NCBI GenBank assembly: GCA_963752815.1
Contig: CAVVZI010000015.1
Span: 930,001 to 994,000, forward strand
Reading direction: 5' to 3'
DNA: 64,000 nt
Origin: Sva-07 sp963752815
Lineage (GTDB): Bacteria > Actinomycetota > Acidimicrobiia > Acidimicrobiales > Ilumatobacteraceae
The translations under genes were made by a program, and so were the position numbers. Positions 19,972 to 28,973 of this stretch are shown piece by piece (positions within the stretch are counted from its first letter, which is position 1; each line of letters starts with the position of its first letter). Under the pieces are notes generated by a model. It had not been told where the DNA came from and searched no databases. It saw nothing but the letters and a program-made list of their open reading frames with translations.

Positions 19972-21013
19972 GATTCTGGATCAACTCGGCGATCTGAATG
20001 GCGTTCAGAGCCGCGCCCTTGCGGAGGTTGTCGTTGCTGACGAACAGCGCCAGTCCACGTCCGTCGGCGACGCCCTCGTCCTGACGGATGCGGCCGACGT
20101 AGCTCGGGTCGCGGCCGGCCGCTTCGAGCGGGGTCGGGATGTCGGTGACGACCACGCCGGGAGCCTGCTCGAGCAGCTCGAGCGCCCGGGCGACACTCAG
20201 CGGCCGTTCGAATTCCACGTTCAGCGACAACGAGTGGCCGGTGAACACCGGGACGCGGACGCAGGTGCCTGACACCGCGAGCCCCGGGATGTCGAGGATC
20301 TTGCGGCTCTCGTTGCGGAGCTTCTGCTCCTCGTCGGTCTCGAACGAGCCGTCGTCGACGAGCGAGCCGGCGTAGGGCAACACGTTGAACGCGATCGGAC
20401 GGGCGAACTTGGTGGGCGCCGGGAACGCAACCGCCGTGCCGTCGTGGGTGAGTTCGGCGGCCCGGTCGACGACTTCGCGAGCCTGCTTGTCGAGCTCGTC
20501 GACGCCCGCCAGCCCGCCACCCGACACGGCCTGGTAGGTGGACGCGATCATCCGGACGAGACCGGCCTCGTCGTGCAACGGCTTGAGCACCGGCATCGCG
20601 GCCATCGTGGTGCAGTTGGGGTTGGCGATGATGCCCTTCGGCGGGTTCTGCGCCAACTCCCCGTTGACCTCGGCGACGACGAGCGGCACCTCGGGATCCA
20701 TGCGGAACGCCGAGGAGTTGTCGATCACGATCACTCCGGCGGCGGCGAACTTCGGCGCCAACTCACGCGACGACGTCGCACCGGCGGAGAAGAGCGCGAT
20801 GTCGAGGCCCGACGGATCGGCGAGCGCGGCGTCTTCGACGACGATTTCGGCGCCGTTCCACGGCAGCGTGGTTCCGGCGGAGCGTGCCGATGCGAAATAG
20901 CGCATCTCGGAGACCGGGAAGTCGCGTTCGGCGAGCAGGCGCCGCATGACGGTGCCCACCTGGCCTGTTGCTCCGACGACGCCGACCCGCAGTGCGCGAC
21001 CTGTGCTGTTCAT
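19964..21013 (-). CDS. asd: Aspartate-semialdehyde dehydrogenase
   Basis: This is a 349-residue enzyme that reduces aspartyl-4-phosphate to aspartate semialdehyde with NADPH, in the lysine/threonine/methionine/diaminopimelate pathway. Visible signatures are the N-terminal Rossmann motif VGVVGATGQVGTVM, the active-site cysteine in NPNCTTMAAM, YQAVSGGG, and RVPVFTGHS near the substrate site. Length is normal. The partner kinase lysC lies 1.15 kb upstream on the same strand, but a plus-strand methyltransferase and R3 repeats separate the two, so they are not one operon here. Confidence 0.95.
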   Translation of the reverse strand: MNSTGRALRVGVVGATGQVGTVMRRLLAERDFPVSEMRYFASARSAGTTLPWNGAEIVVEDAALADPSGLDIALFSAGATSSRELAPKFAAAGVIVIDNSSAFRMDPEVPLVVAEVNGELAQNPPKGIIANPNCTTMAAMPVLKPLHDEAGLVRMIASTYQAVSGGGLAGVDELDKQAREVVDRAAELTHDGTAVAFPAPTKFARPIAFNVLPYAGSLVDDGSFETDEEQKLRNESRKILDIPGLAVSGTCVRVPVFTGHSLSLNVEFERPLSVARALELLEQAPGVVVTDIPTPLEAAGRDPSYVGRIRQDEGVADGRGLALFVSNDNLRKGAALNAIQIAELIQNRR

Positions 21014-21110
21014 GGCGAAAAGACTAACGGGGCAGACGTGTGCCGGGCTGAGGTGTTTCGCTCGTCACCCGGTGCCCGATCCGGCGGCGCGCCTGGCACA
21101 ATCATGGCGC

Positions 21111-21935
21111 ATGGTGCGGCGTTCACAACTGATCCCTTGGCGAGCCGCGGGCCAGCTGAGCGAACGGCAGGCGAGCGGCGACGACGTCGTGCGGACCACG
21201 GGGTGGGTCTTCAACAACGAAACCGGCTCGGAACTCACGCTCGCGCAGTTCGTGGCGACCGGCGACTCGGAGGTGCCGGCGTACCTCACCGTGTTCGGGT
21301 TCCGGACGCCGGACATCGACCAGCAGACGCTCGTCGAGATCGGTTGCGGCATCGGTCGGATGACGTGTGCGTTCACCCGCGAGTACGGCACGGTCGTGGC
21401 GTGCGACCTCGACGCCGGTTTCCTGGAGCGGACTCACGAGACCGTCGCACAGTTCGGCAAGGTCGATCGGCTCCGCACGATCCACGTCGCCGACGGGCAG
21501 ACGTTGGACATCGCGCCGAACTCCGCCGACGTTGCGTTCAGCTACATCACGCTGCAGCACTGTGACACTGACGACGCCCTCGACCTCACCGCCGAGGCCG
21601 TGCGGGTCACGAGGAGCGGGGGCAAGATCGCTCTGAACTACCGGGCCCGCAGCGGATCCGACGTGATCCTGCTCCCCCTGGGCGCGGTCGCGCGGGCGTC
21701 GTTCAGCCTCCCGGGGGTGGGAACGTGGCTGTCACAGCGTCGCACGCTGGCCCGGTTGGGTTGGCAGGCGAATCGACTGCATCCCGACCAGATCATCGGG
21801 CCGCTCGCCGCGCAGCTGAGCGACATCGAGGTGTGGCGGCATCCGAAGAGCAAGATCTCGGGCTACGGCGCCGAGACCAAGACGTTCGACGGCATCAACC
21901 CCCACCACTACTGGGTCGTAGCCACCGTCCGGTAG
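21111..21935 (+). CDS. SAM-dependent class I methyltransferase
   Basis: This is 274 residues from the ATG at 21111. The Rossmann methyltransferase motif I is LVEIGCGIGRMT, motif II acidic VVACDLDAGFLER, and post-motif regions include SYITLQHC and GGKIALNYRAR. It resembles methyltransferase domain 11/25 proteins; the substrate is unknown. It sits on the opposite strand between lysC and asd, with R3 repeats at both ends of the asd-methyltransferase block, so it may have been inserted there. Confidence 0.82.
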   Translation: MVRRSQLIPWRAAGQLSERQASGDDVVRTTGWVFNNETGSELTLAQFVATGDSEVPAYLTVFGFRTPDIDQQTLVEIGCGIGRMTCAFTREYGTVVACDLDAGFLERTHETVAQFGKVDRLRTIHVADGQTLDIAPNSADVAFSYITLQHCDTDDALDLTAEAVRVTRSGGKIALNYRARSGSDVILLPLGAVARASFSLPGVGTWLSQRRTLARLGWQANRLHPDQIIGPLAAQLSDIEVWRHPKSKISGYGAETKTFDGINPHHYWVVATVR

Positions 21936-21948
21936 TCGGTCCGGATGC

Positions 21949-22150
21949 GGCGATGGCTGCGTCAGCGACTTCGTCGTTGCCCTGAGGCAACTTCCGTCAG
22001 CGCTTCCTTGCCCGCCCCACATCCGATCCCGACTACCAAGAGAAATTTTCGAATTCTTCGAAGGTAGGTCGGGATCGGTTGTGGGGAGTGCCAGGCGCGT
22101 GACGGAAGCTGCCTCCGGGCAGCGACGAAGCCGCTCACGCAACGCCGCGA
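21949..22150. repeat. R3 inverted pair (copies beta and gamma), large palindrome
   Basis: Copy beta (21949-22033, reversed) and copy gamma (22068-22150, forward) face each other. Their inner ends CCGATCCCGAC and GTCGGGATCGG are exact complements. They flank a short AT-rich centre (AAATTTTCGAATTC around 22043). Together they could form a cruciform or a very long RNA hairpin. It fills the gap between the convergent methyltransferase and lysC genes, so bidirectional termination is a natural first guess. Confidence 0.75.
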
Positions 22151-22165
22151 GCGGGCGAACCGGAC

Positions 22166-23416
22166 CTACTTGCGTTCGGGCAAGGGGGCGGAGTAGTCGG
22201 TGCCGGAGTCGAGGTCGAAGGCGGTGTGCAGGGCGCGGGCGGCGCGTTCCATGTCGCCCGCCGCGGTCACGACCGACACGCGGATCGTCGACGTGGAGAT
22301 CATGTGGATGTTCACGTCCTCGTCGGCGAGGACACGGAACATCTTGGCGGCGATGCCCGGCGACGACTTCATGCCCGCACCGACGATCGACACCTTGGCG
22401 ATGTCGTTGTCGTGCGACACGCCGGTCGCACCGACCTCGGAGGCGACCCGCGACACGATCGCTTCGGCCTCGTTCATGTCGGCCATCGGCATCGTGAAGC
22501 TGATGTCGGTGGTGCCGGCGATCGACGTGTTCTGCACGATCATGTCGACGTTCACGTTGGCCGCCGCGAGCGGTTCGAACAGGGCCGCCGAGATGCCCGG
22601 GCGGTCGGGCACGCCGAACACGGTGACCTTCGCTTCGGACATGTCGGTGACGACACCGGAGATGATCGGATCTTCCATCGAGGGCTCCTCATTGGTGACC
22701 CACGTGCCCGGTTCCCAAGTGAACGAGGAGCGAACGTGGAGCGGAACGTCATGGGTGCGGGCGAACTCGACCGAACGGAGGGCGAGCACCTTGGAGCCGG
22801 CGCCGGCCATCTCGAGCATCTCGTCGAAGTGCACTCTGGGCAGGCGGCGCGCCTGGGGCACGATGCGTGGATCAGCGGTGAACACACCGGTGACATCGGT
22901 GTAGATCTCGCAGGCGTCAGCCTTCAGGGCCTGGGCGAGCGCGGACGCGGTGAGATCGGATGCACCGCGGCCCATCGTGGTGATCTCCTTGTCGGTGCTC
23001 ACCCCTTGGAACCCCGCGACGACGGCGACCTTGCCCGCGGCGAGCGCTTCACGGACCCGGTCGCCCTTCACCTCGAGGATCTTCGCCTTGCGGTGCGTGG
23101 TGTCGGTGATGATGCCGACCTGGCTGCCGGTGAAGCTGATGGCGTCGATGCCGCGATCGGCGAGCGCCATGGTCATCAGCGCCGCGGTCTGGCGCTCACC
23201 GGTCGTGAGCAGCATGTCCATCTCGCGGCCCGGCATCGACGACGACACCGACTGGGCGAGGGCGATCAGATTGTCGGTGGCCTTGCCCATCGCCGAGACG
23301 ACCACCACGACGTCGTTGCCCCGACGCTTGGTGATCGCGACGTTGTCGGCGACCGCACGGATCCGGTCGGGGTCGGCGACGGACGTTCCGCCGTACTTCT
23401 GGACGATCAAGGCCAC
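22166..23416 (-). CDS. lysC: Aspartate kinase
   Basis: This is a 416-residue enzyme that phosphorylates aspartate, the first step of the aspartate family pathway. The N-terminal ALIVQKYGGTSVAD motif, VVVVVSAMGKATDNL and FTGSQVGIITD belong to the kinase domain. The C-terminal third holds two ACT domains (SEAKVTVFGVPDRPGISAAL and AKVSIVGAGMKSSPGIAAKM), which are used for feedback by lysine and/or threonine. It starts at a GTG (23416). Its stop lies 16 bp from the R3 palindrome. Confidence 0.95.
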   Translation of the reverse strand: MALIVQKYGGTSVADPDRIRAVADNVAITKRRGNDVVVVVSAMGKATDNLIALAQSVSSSMPGREMDMLLTTGERQTAALMTMALADRGIDAISFTGSQVGIITDTTHRKAKILEVKGDRVREALAAGKVAVVAGFQGVSTDKEITTMGRGASDLTASALAQALKADACEIYTDVTGVFTADPRIVPQARRLPRVHFDEMLEMAGAGSKVLALRSVEFARTHDVPLHVRSSFTWEPGTWVTNEEPSMEDPIISGVVTDMSEAKVTVFGVPDRPGISAALFEPLAAANVNVDMIVQNTSIAGTTDISFTMPMADMNEAEAIVSRVASEVGATGVSHDNDIAKVSIVGAGMKSSPGIAAKMFRVLADEDVNIHMISTSTIRVSVVTAAGDMERAARALHTAFDLDSGTDYSAPLPERK

Positions 23417-23470
23417 GGGGACGACACGCTACCTGCCCGCCCGTCGACCCATCGTCCCGGTTCCAATCCC

Positions 23471-23522
23471 CGTTTGCGTCAGGATTTCTGAGGACCGGGC
23501 CTCGGAAATCTTGACGCAAACG
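23471..23522 (+). repeat. R2 palindromic element, copy 1
   Basis: This 52-bp element has 23-bp arms with only two mismatches. It begins CGTTTGCGTCAGG and ends TTGACGCAAACG, with loop ACCGGG. The same element occurs at 41610 and 49672 in the same orientation. It lies 26 bp past the stop of the monooxygenase gene and before the start of lysC, both on the minus strand. It could terminate the former. Confidence 0.85.
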
Positions 23523-23548
23523 CTGATCGGAGGGGTCAGTGGTTCGGG

Positions 23549-23890
23549 TCAGGCGCCTTTGACGACGTGTTCGACGACTTCGAAGCTGAGGAGGTCGGCA
23601 CCCTGGGCGACCGGCTTGGGCGCGCCGCCGGGGTGTCCTCCGGCCGAACCGCCGGCGTTGGCGTGACCCTGACCGAATTCCTGGCTGTTCAGCCACTTCT
23701 GGAAGTGCTCCTCGGTCTCCCAACGGGTGTAGACGAAGTAGCGGGTCTCGCCCTCGACCGGACGGAGGAGCTGGAAATCCTCGAAGCCCTCGAACTGCTC
23801 GACCATCTTGGCCCGGCCGGCGAACCGCCCCTCGAGTTGTGGCCCCATGCCCTCGGGGATGCTGATGGCATTGATCTTGACGACGCTCAT
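23549..23890 (-). CDS. Antibiotic biosynthesis monooxygenase (ABM) domain protein
   Basis: This is a 113-residue small alpha/beta-barrel protein with the ABM/heme-oxygenase-like pattern: KINAISIPEG, an FEGFEDFQLLRPVEG strand pair, and YFVYTRWETEEHFQKWLNS. Relatives include quinol monooxygenases and the IsdG/MhuD heme-degrading enzymes. A glycine/histidine-rich loop (GHANAGGSAGGHPGG) precedes the last strand. Which activity applies cannot be decided from the sequence. Confidence 0.75.
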   Translation of the reverse strand: MSVVKINAISIPEGMGPQLEGRFAGRAKMVEQFEGFEDFQLLRPVEGETRYFVYTRWETEEHFQKWLNSQEFGQGHANAGGSAGGHPGGAPKPVAQGADLLSFEVVEHVVKGA

Positions 23891-24030
23891 CCGCCCATGA
23901 TGCCCGGCCCACGGCGTCCCGCCCAGTCGAGCCGACCGGTCGAGTCGGGCCCGATCCCCGGCGAACGCGTGATCAATGTGCGGCGCGGGTGCGCATTTTG
24001 TTCACACGTTCGGCGGAGTAGGTGCCGCGG

Positions 24031-24987
24031 TCAGCTCCAGAGCGTGACGTGGACGCGGGGGCGGAAGCGGGCGATGTTGGCGCCGCTTCCGGTGAGCATC
24101 GCCTGGATGGCTCGCGGGGTGGAGACGAACCGCACGAGCTCGTTCGTCACCTGGTTGGCCTCGCCGCCCGGCAACGAGAACGTCGACCAGGTGCCGTCGA
24201 CGACCGTGCCCGGGGCCTGGAGCCGGACCAGCCGGCCGTCGGCCAGCTCGGCGGCCACCGTGTGCCCCGCGCACAGTGCGATCCCTCCGCCCGCTCGGGC
24301 CTCGGTCAGTGCGGCGGTGAAGTTCTGGAAGATGCGCTGGTTGTGCTCGGGAACCGCGTGCCGCCGCAGGAGTCGTGCGGTGCCGCTGGCAGGGTCGATC
24401 GCCGACGGACCCAGCAGCCAGGTGTGCCGCCCCAGCGTTCCGGCTCCCGCGGCGTGCCCGGCGAGCTCGTGTCCCACGCCGACCACGGCGACCAGCTGGT
24501 ACCGCAGGAACTGCTTGACCCGGACGGTGTCACCTGTCGTCGGCGGTGTCGGACCGATGGCCACGTCGACCGCTCGGGCGATCAGCAGCCGCTCGAACTG
24601 ATCGGGTGTCCAGACGCTCATCTCCACCTGCAGGTCGTGGGCGCGGGTGGAGAACAGCTCGATCATCCCCGGGGCGGCGATCTCGCCGAAGAGCGTCGAC
24701 ACGGCGATCCGCAGGATCCGCTGCCCGTTGGCGGCCGCCCGGACCTCGTGCACGGTCAGGTCCTGGAGACCGAGCATCTCGACGGCCCGCGACGCCAGCC
24801 GCAGCCCGCCGGGCGTGAAGCTCAGGCCACCGGCGCTGCGTCGGAACAGCTCGTCGCCGAGTTCCTTGCGCAGCGCGGCCACGTGTCCGGACACCGCCGC
24901 CTCCGACACATCGAGCTCTCCCGCGGCGGCCTTCGAGCTGCCGAGCCTGGCAATCGAAGCAAACGCTCGGAGCTGGGTGGGCGTCAT
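24031..24987 (-). CDS. LysR-family regulator divergent from the cox genes
   Basis: This 318-residue protein has an N-terminal LysR HTH (MTPTQLRAFASIARLGSSKA, then VSEAAVSGHVAALRKELGDELF) and a LysR-type effector domain to residue 315. The ATG at 24987 gives the family's usual length; an upstream extension to 25098 would add 37 atypical residues. It is divergent from coxM with a 135-bp gap, the usual geometry for a LysR regulator controlling the adjacent operon. I infer regulation of CO dehydrogenase; the inducer is unknown. The gap 24988-25122 contains GGGTCATGACATG, a small palindrome that could be an operator, but I cannot assign promoter boxes. Confidence 0.88.
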   Translation of the reverse strand: MTPTQLRAFASIARLGSSKAAAGELDVSEAAVSGHVAALRKELGDELFRRSAGGLSFTPGGLRLASRAVEMLGLQDLTVHEVRAAANGQRILRIAVSTLFGEIAAPGMIELFSTRAHDLQVEMSVWTPDQFERLLIARAVDVAIGPTPPTTGDTVRVKQFLRYQLVAVVGVGHELAGHAAGAGTLGRHTWLLGPSAIDPASGTARLLRRHAVPEHNQRIFQNFTAALTEARAGGGIALCAGHTVAAELADGRLVRLQAPGTVVDGTWSTFSLPGGEANQVTNELVRFVSTPRAIQAMLTGSGANIARFRPRVHVTLWS

Positions 24988-25122
24988 GAGGCGCCCCGGC
25001 TCCGGCCCCCTGCGGTCACGCAGGCAACTTAACCAATCGCTGAAGTCGCGTTTGACCCGGGCGCCCGGTCGGTGCATGGTGATGCTCGGGGAAAACATGG
25101 GTCATGACATGAGGGGGCATCC

Positions 25123-26010
25123 ATGCAGGTACCAGCCCCGTTCGAGTACGAACGGGCCACCAGCGTCGACCACGCGATCGCGCTCATGGAGCGATTGGGG
25201 AGCGAGGCGCGCATCGTTGCCGGAGGGCACAGCCTCCTGCCGATGATGAAGCTCCGGCTCGCCAATCCGGAGTACCTGATCGACATCAACGATCTGAGCG
25301 GCGAGCTCGAGTACATCCGTGTCGGCGACGATGAGGTGCGCATCGGCGCACTCACCCGCCATCGCCAGCTGCTGGAGAGTGACGAACTCGCCGCGGTCCT
25401 CCCGATCTTCCGCGATGCCGAGCGGGTGATCGCCGACCCGGTCGTCCGCAACCGTGGCTCGCTCGGGGGATCGCTCTGTCAGGCCGACCCGTCGGAGGAT
25501 CTGTCGGCGGTGTGCGATGCGGTGGGCGCGAGCTGCGTCATCCGCGGTCGTTCCGGTGAGCGGGTCGTCGCCATGCACGACTTCCACCAGGGCCCCTACG
25601 AGACAGCGGTCGGTGACGGCGAGATGCTCACCGAGGTGCGCATCCCGATCAGGCCGAACTCGTCGAGCGCCTACCACAAGGTCGAACGGCGGGCGGGCGA
25701 CTGGGCTGTCGCGTCGGCCGGGGCCGCCGTGACGATGTCGGGATCGAACGGTTCGATGGTGATCGCCGACGGGCGCGTCGGGTTGTGTGCGGTCGGTCCG
25801 AACCTCACCAACGTCGAACCGATCTCGGCCGCGCTCCGCGGCCAGGCACCCTCGGAGGAGTTGTACCTGCGCGTCGGCCAGATCGCCGCCGACAACGCGA
25901 CGCCGTCGGCCGACACCCGCGGCACGGTCGCCTACAAGACCCACCTGGCGAAGGAGCTCACGATCCGCTCGCTGCGCAAGGCCGTCGCCCGGGCGACCGG
26001 CCAGGACTGA
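25123..26010 (+). CDS. coxM: CO dehydrogenase medium (FAD) subunit
   Basis: This 295-residue flavoprotein passes electrons from the iron-sulfur subunit to the respiratory chain. The two FAD-binding motifs are AGGHS (residues 33-37) and the region RGSLGGSLCQADPSED near 110, matching the TIGG-type motif of the family. The C-terminal CODH FAD domain includes YKTHLAKELTIRSL. A GAGGGGG lies 5 nt before the ATG. It is the first gene of a compact M-S-L-XdhC-D-E run, the standard form I order, and is divergent from a LysR gene. Confidence 0.93.
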   Translation: MQVPAPFEYERATSVDHAIALMERLGSEARIVAGGHSLLPMMKLRLANPEYLIDINDLSGELEYIRVGDDEVRIGALTRHRQLLESDELAAVLPIFRDAERVIADPVVRNRGSLGGSLCQADPSEDLSAVCDAVGASCVIRGRSGERVVAMHDFHQGPYETAVGDGEMLTEVRIPIRPNSSSAYHKVERRAGDWAVASAGAAVTMSGSNGSMVIADGRVGLCAVGPNLTNVEPISAALRGQAPSEELYLRVGQIAADNATPSADTRGTVAYKTHLAKELTIRSLRKAVARATGQD

Positions 26011-26033
26011 ACAGGACTGAGAAGGAGCCACCC

Positions 26034-26552
26034 ATGGACGTCACGATGACCGTCAACGGCGAGGAGGTGACGCGCGACATCGAGCCGCGCACCCTGCTCG
26101 TCCACCACCTGCGCGACAACCTGCGACTGACCGGCACGCACTGGGGGTGCGACACCAGCAACTGCGGCACGTGCGTGGTGTGGGTCGACAACGAGCCCGT
26201 CAAGAGTTGCACGGTGCTCGCCGCGATGGCCGGCGGCCACGACGTCCGCACCGTCGAAGGCCTGGAGGTCGACGGCGAGCTCGACCCGGTGCAGGAGGGC
26301 TTCATGCAGTGCCACGGGCTGCAGTGCGGCTTCTGCACGCCGGGGATGATGATGACCGCCCGGGCGCTGCTCGATCGCAACCCCGACCCGACCAACGACG
26401 AGATCCGGGAGGCGATCAGCGGCCAGATCTGCCGATGCACCGGCTACGCCACGATCGTCCGCTCGATCCAGTGGGCCGCGGCCAAGGGGCGAGAATCGGC
26501 CGCACCCCCTGTCGGGATCTCGGCACTCACCGCCGCCGGAGGCGCATCATGA
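26034..26552 (+). CDS. coxS: CO dehydrogenase small (2Fe-2S) subunit
   Basis: This is a 172-residue protein with two [2Fe-2S] clusters. The plant-ferredoxin-type cluster uses C39, C44, C47 and C59 (CDTSNCGTC, KSC). The second uses the C-terminal CHGLQCGFC and ICRCTGY motifs. It carries electrons from the molybdenum site of CoxL to the FAD of CoxM. AAGGAG stands 7 nt before the ATG at 26034. Its TGA overlaps the ATG of coxL (ATGA), indicating translational coupling. Confidence 0.95.
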   Translation: MDVTMTVNGEEVTRDIEPRTLLVHHLRDNLRLTGTHWGCDTSNCGTCVVWVDNEPVKSCTVLAAMAGGHDVRTVEGLEVDGELDPVQEGFMQCHGLQCGFCTPGMMMTARALLDRNPDPTNDEIREAISGQICRCTGYATIVRSIQWAAAKGRESAAPPVGISALTAAGGAS

Positions 26553-28963
26553 CGATCACCGAGGACCCGCCGGTACCCACGAATGCGGTGCCGACGCCGG
26601 ACAACAATCTCAACGACAACAAGCCGTGCGGCTTCGGTCGGATGCTCCGCAAGGAGGACCCTCGCTTCGTGCGCGGGCTCGGCAAATACTGCGACGACAT
26701 CGAACTGCCCGGCATGCTGCACCTGGCCATCCTCCGTTCGCCGATGGCGCACGCCCGGATCGTCAGCATCGACAAGTCGGCGGCCGAAGCGCACCCGCGA
26801 GTGAAGGCCGTGATCACCGGCGCCGACCTCGCCGCCCAGAACCTCGCCTGGATGCCGACCCTGTCGAACGACGTGCAGGCCGTGCTCGCCACGGACAAGG
26901 TCCGGTTCCAGCACCAGGAGGTCGCGTTCGTCGTCGCCGAAGATCGCTACTCGGCGCGCGACGCGCTCGAACTGATCGACGTGGAGTACGAGTGGATCGA
27001 TCCGGTGATCGACGTGCGCAAGGCGCTGGCGCCGGATGCGCCGGTCATCCGCGACGACCTCGAGGGCAAGACGAACAACCACTGCTTCGACTGGGAAGCC
27101 GGCGACAAGGACGCCACCGAGGCTGTGTTCGCCGACGCCGAGGTGGTCGTGTCGGAGGACATCGTCTACCCGCGGGTCCACCCCGCGCCCATGGAGACGT
27201 GCGGCTGCGTGGCCGACGTCGAGCGTGTGTCGGGCAAGCTCACGCTGTGGTGCACGACCCAGGCGCCGCACGCCCATCGCACGGTGTACGCGCTCGTGGC
27301 CGGGCTGCCGGAACACAAGATCCGGATCATCGCACCGGACATCGGCGGTGGATTCGGCAACAAGGTGCCGATCTATCCCGGCTACGTGTGCGCCATCGTC
27401 GCCTCGCTGGTGATCGGCAAGCCGGTGAAGTGGATGGAGGACCGCACCGAGAATCTCGTGAGCACCGGTTTCGCCCGCGACTACATCATGCGCGGCGAGA
27501 TCGCGGCCAGCAAGGACGGCAAGATCCGCGCCATCCGCACCAACGTGCTCGCCGACCACGGGGCGTTCAACGGCACCGCGGCGCCGGTGAAGTACCCGGC
27601 GGGCTTCTTCGGTGTGTTCACGGGGAGCTACGACATCGAGGCGGCGTACGCCCACATGACCGCCGTCTACACCAACAAGGCGCCTGGCGGCGTCGCCTAC
27701 GCCTGCTCGTTCCGCATCACCGAGGCGGTGTACCTGATCGAGCGGATGGTCGACGTGCTCGCCCACGAACTCGACATGGACCCGGCGGAACTGCGATTGA
27801 AGAACTTCATCCAGCCCGACCAGTTCCCGTACACGTCGAAGACCGGCTGGGTCTACGACTCGGGCGACTACGAACCGGCGATGCGCAAGGCGATGGCGAT
27901 GGCCGGCTACGACGAGCTGCGCAGGGAACAGGCGGAGAAGCGCGAGCGCGGCGAGTTGATGGGCATCGGCGTCGCGTTCTTCACCGAGGCGGTCGGGGCC
28001 GGACCGCGCAAGGACATGGACATCCTCGGTCTCGGCATGGCCGACGGCTGCGAGCTGCGGGTGCACCCGACCGGCAAGGCGGTGGTCCGACTGTCGGTGA
28101 TGTCGCAGGGTCAGGGACACGAGACGACGTTCGCCCAGATCGTCGCCAACGAGCTCGGCATCCCGCCCGAGGACATCCAGGTGGTGAACGGCGACACCGA
28201 CAACACGCCGTTCGGGCTCGGTACGTACGGCAGCCGGTCGACGCCGGTGTCGGGGGCCGCCGCCGCGCTCGTGGCCCGCAAGGTGCGCGACAAGGCGCAG
28301 ATCATCGCCTCGGGCATGCTCGAGGCGTCGATCGCCGACATCGAATACGAGGCCGGGACGTTCCGCGTCAAGGGCGATCCGGAGCAGTCGGTCACGATCC
28401 AGGACGTGGCGATGCGGGCCCACGGGGCCGGCGACCTGCCCGACGGCGTGGAGGGCGGCCTCGAGGCCCAGATCTGCTACAACCCGTCGAACCTCACGTA
28501 CCCGTTCGGCGCCTACATCTGCGTGGTCGACATCGACCCGGGGACGGCGCAGGTGAAGGTCCGGCGGTTCATCGCCGTCGACGACTGCGGCACGCAGATC
28601 AACCCGATGATCATCGAGGGGCAGGTGCACGGTGGCCTCGCCGACGGCGTGGGCATGGCGCTGATGGAGATGATCTCCTTCGACGAGGAGGGCAACTGCC
28701 TCGCCGGTTCGTTGATGGACTACCTGATCCCGACCTCGATGGAGGTGCCCGACTGGGAGACGGGGCACACGGTCACGCCGTCGCCGCACCACCCGATCGG
28801 CGCCAAGGGCATCGGCGAGTCGGCGACGGTCGGTTCGCCGCCGGCGATCGTCAACGCGGTCGTCGACGCGCTCAAGCCCTACGGCATCCGGCACGCCGAC
28901 ATGCCGCTCACGCCGAGCCGGGTGTGGGAAGCGATGCAAGGGAACCACACCCCACCGATCTGA
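26549..28963 (+). CDS. coxL: CO dehydrogenase large (Mo-Cu) subunit, form I
   Basis: This 804-residue catalytic subunit oxidises CO to CO2 at a Mo-Cu-cytosine dinucleotide site. The active-site loop reads AYACSFR with the copper-binding cysteine at residue 386, matching the AYXCSFR signature of form I (true CO dehydrogenase). The form II enzymes carry AYRGAGR instead. The C-terminal GAKGIGES motif supplies the catalytic glutamate. Molybdopterin-binding GGGFGNK is present. Length is normal. It overlaps coxS by 4 bp and is followed 10 bp later by the XdhC/YHS gene. Confidence 0.95.
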   Translation: MTITEDPPVPTNAVPTPDNNLNDNKPCGFGRMLRKEDPRFVRGLGKYCDDIELPGMLHLAILRSPMAHARIVSIDKSAAEAHPRVKAVITGADLAAQNLAWMPTLSNDVQAVLATDKVRFQHQEVAFVVAEDRYSARDALELIDVEYEWIDPVIDVRKALAPDAPVIRDDLEGKTNNHCFDWEAGDKDATEAVFADAEVVVSEDIVYPRVHPAPMETCGCVADVERVSGKLTLWCTTQAPHAHRTVYALVAGLPEHKIRIIAPDIGGGFGNKVPIYPGYVCAIVASLVIGKPVKWMEDRTENLVSTGFARDYIMRGEIAASKDGKIRAIRTNVLADHGAFNGTAAPVKYPAGFFGVFTGSYDIEAAYAHMTAVYTNKAPGGVAYACSFRITEAVYLIERMVDVLAHELDMDPAELRLKNFIQPDQFPYTSKTGWVYDSGDYEPAMRKAMAMAGYDELRREQAEKRERGELMGIGVAFFTEAVGAGPRKDMDILGLGMADGCELRVHPTGKAVVRLSVMSQGQGHETTFAQIVANELGIPPEDIQVVNGDTDNTPFGLGTYGSRSTPVSGAAAALVARKVRDKAQIIASGMLEASIADIEYEAGTFRVKGDPEQSVTIQDVAMRAHGAGDLPDGVEGGLEAQICYNPSNLTYPFGAYICVVDIDPGTAQVKVRRFIAVDDCGTQINPMIIEGQVHGGLADGVGMALMEMISFDEEGNCLAGSLMDYLIPTSMEVPDWETGHTVTPSPHHPIGAKGIGESATVGSPPAIVNAVVDALKPYGIRHADMPLTPSRVWEAMQGNHTPPI

Positions 28964-28973
28964 TGGCGACCCG

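Noticed and set aside
21949..22150. The large inverted repeat as the ends of an insertion sequence
   Set aside because: No transposase lies between or beside the arms, only about 35 bp separate them, and no target duplication is evident.
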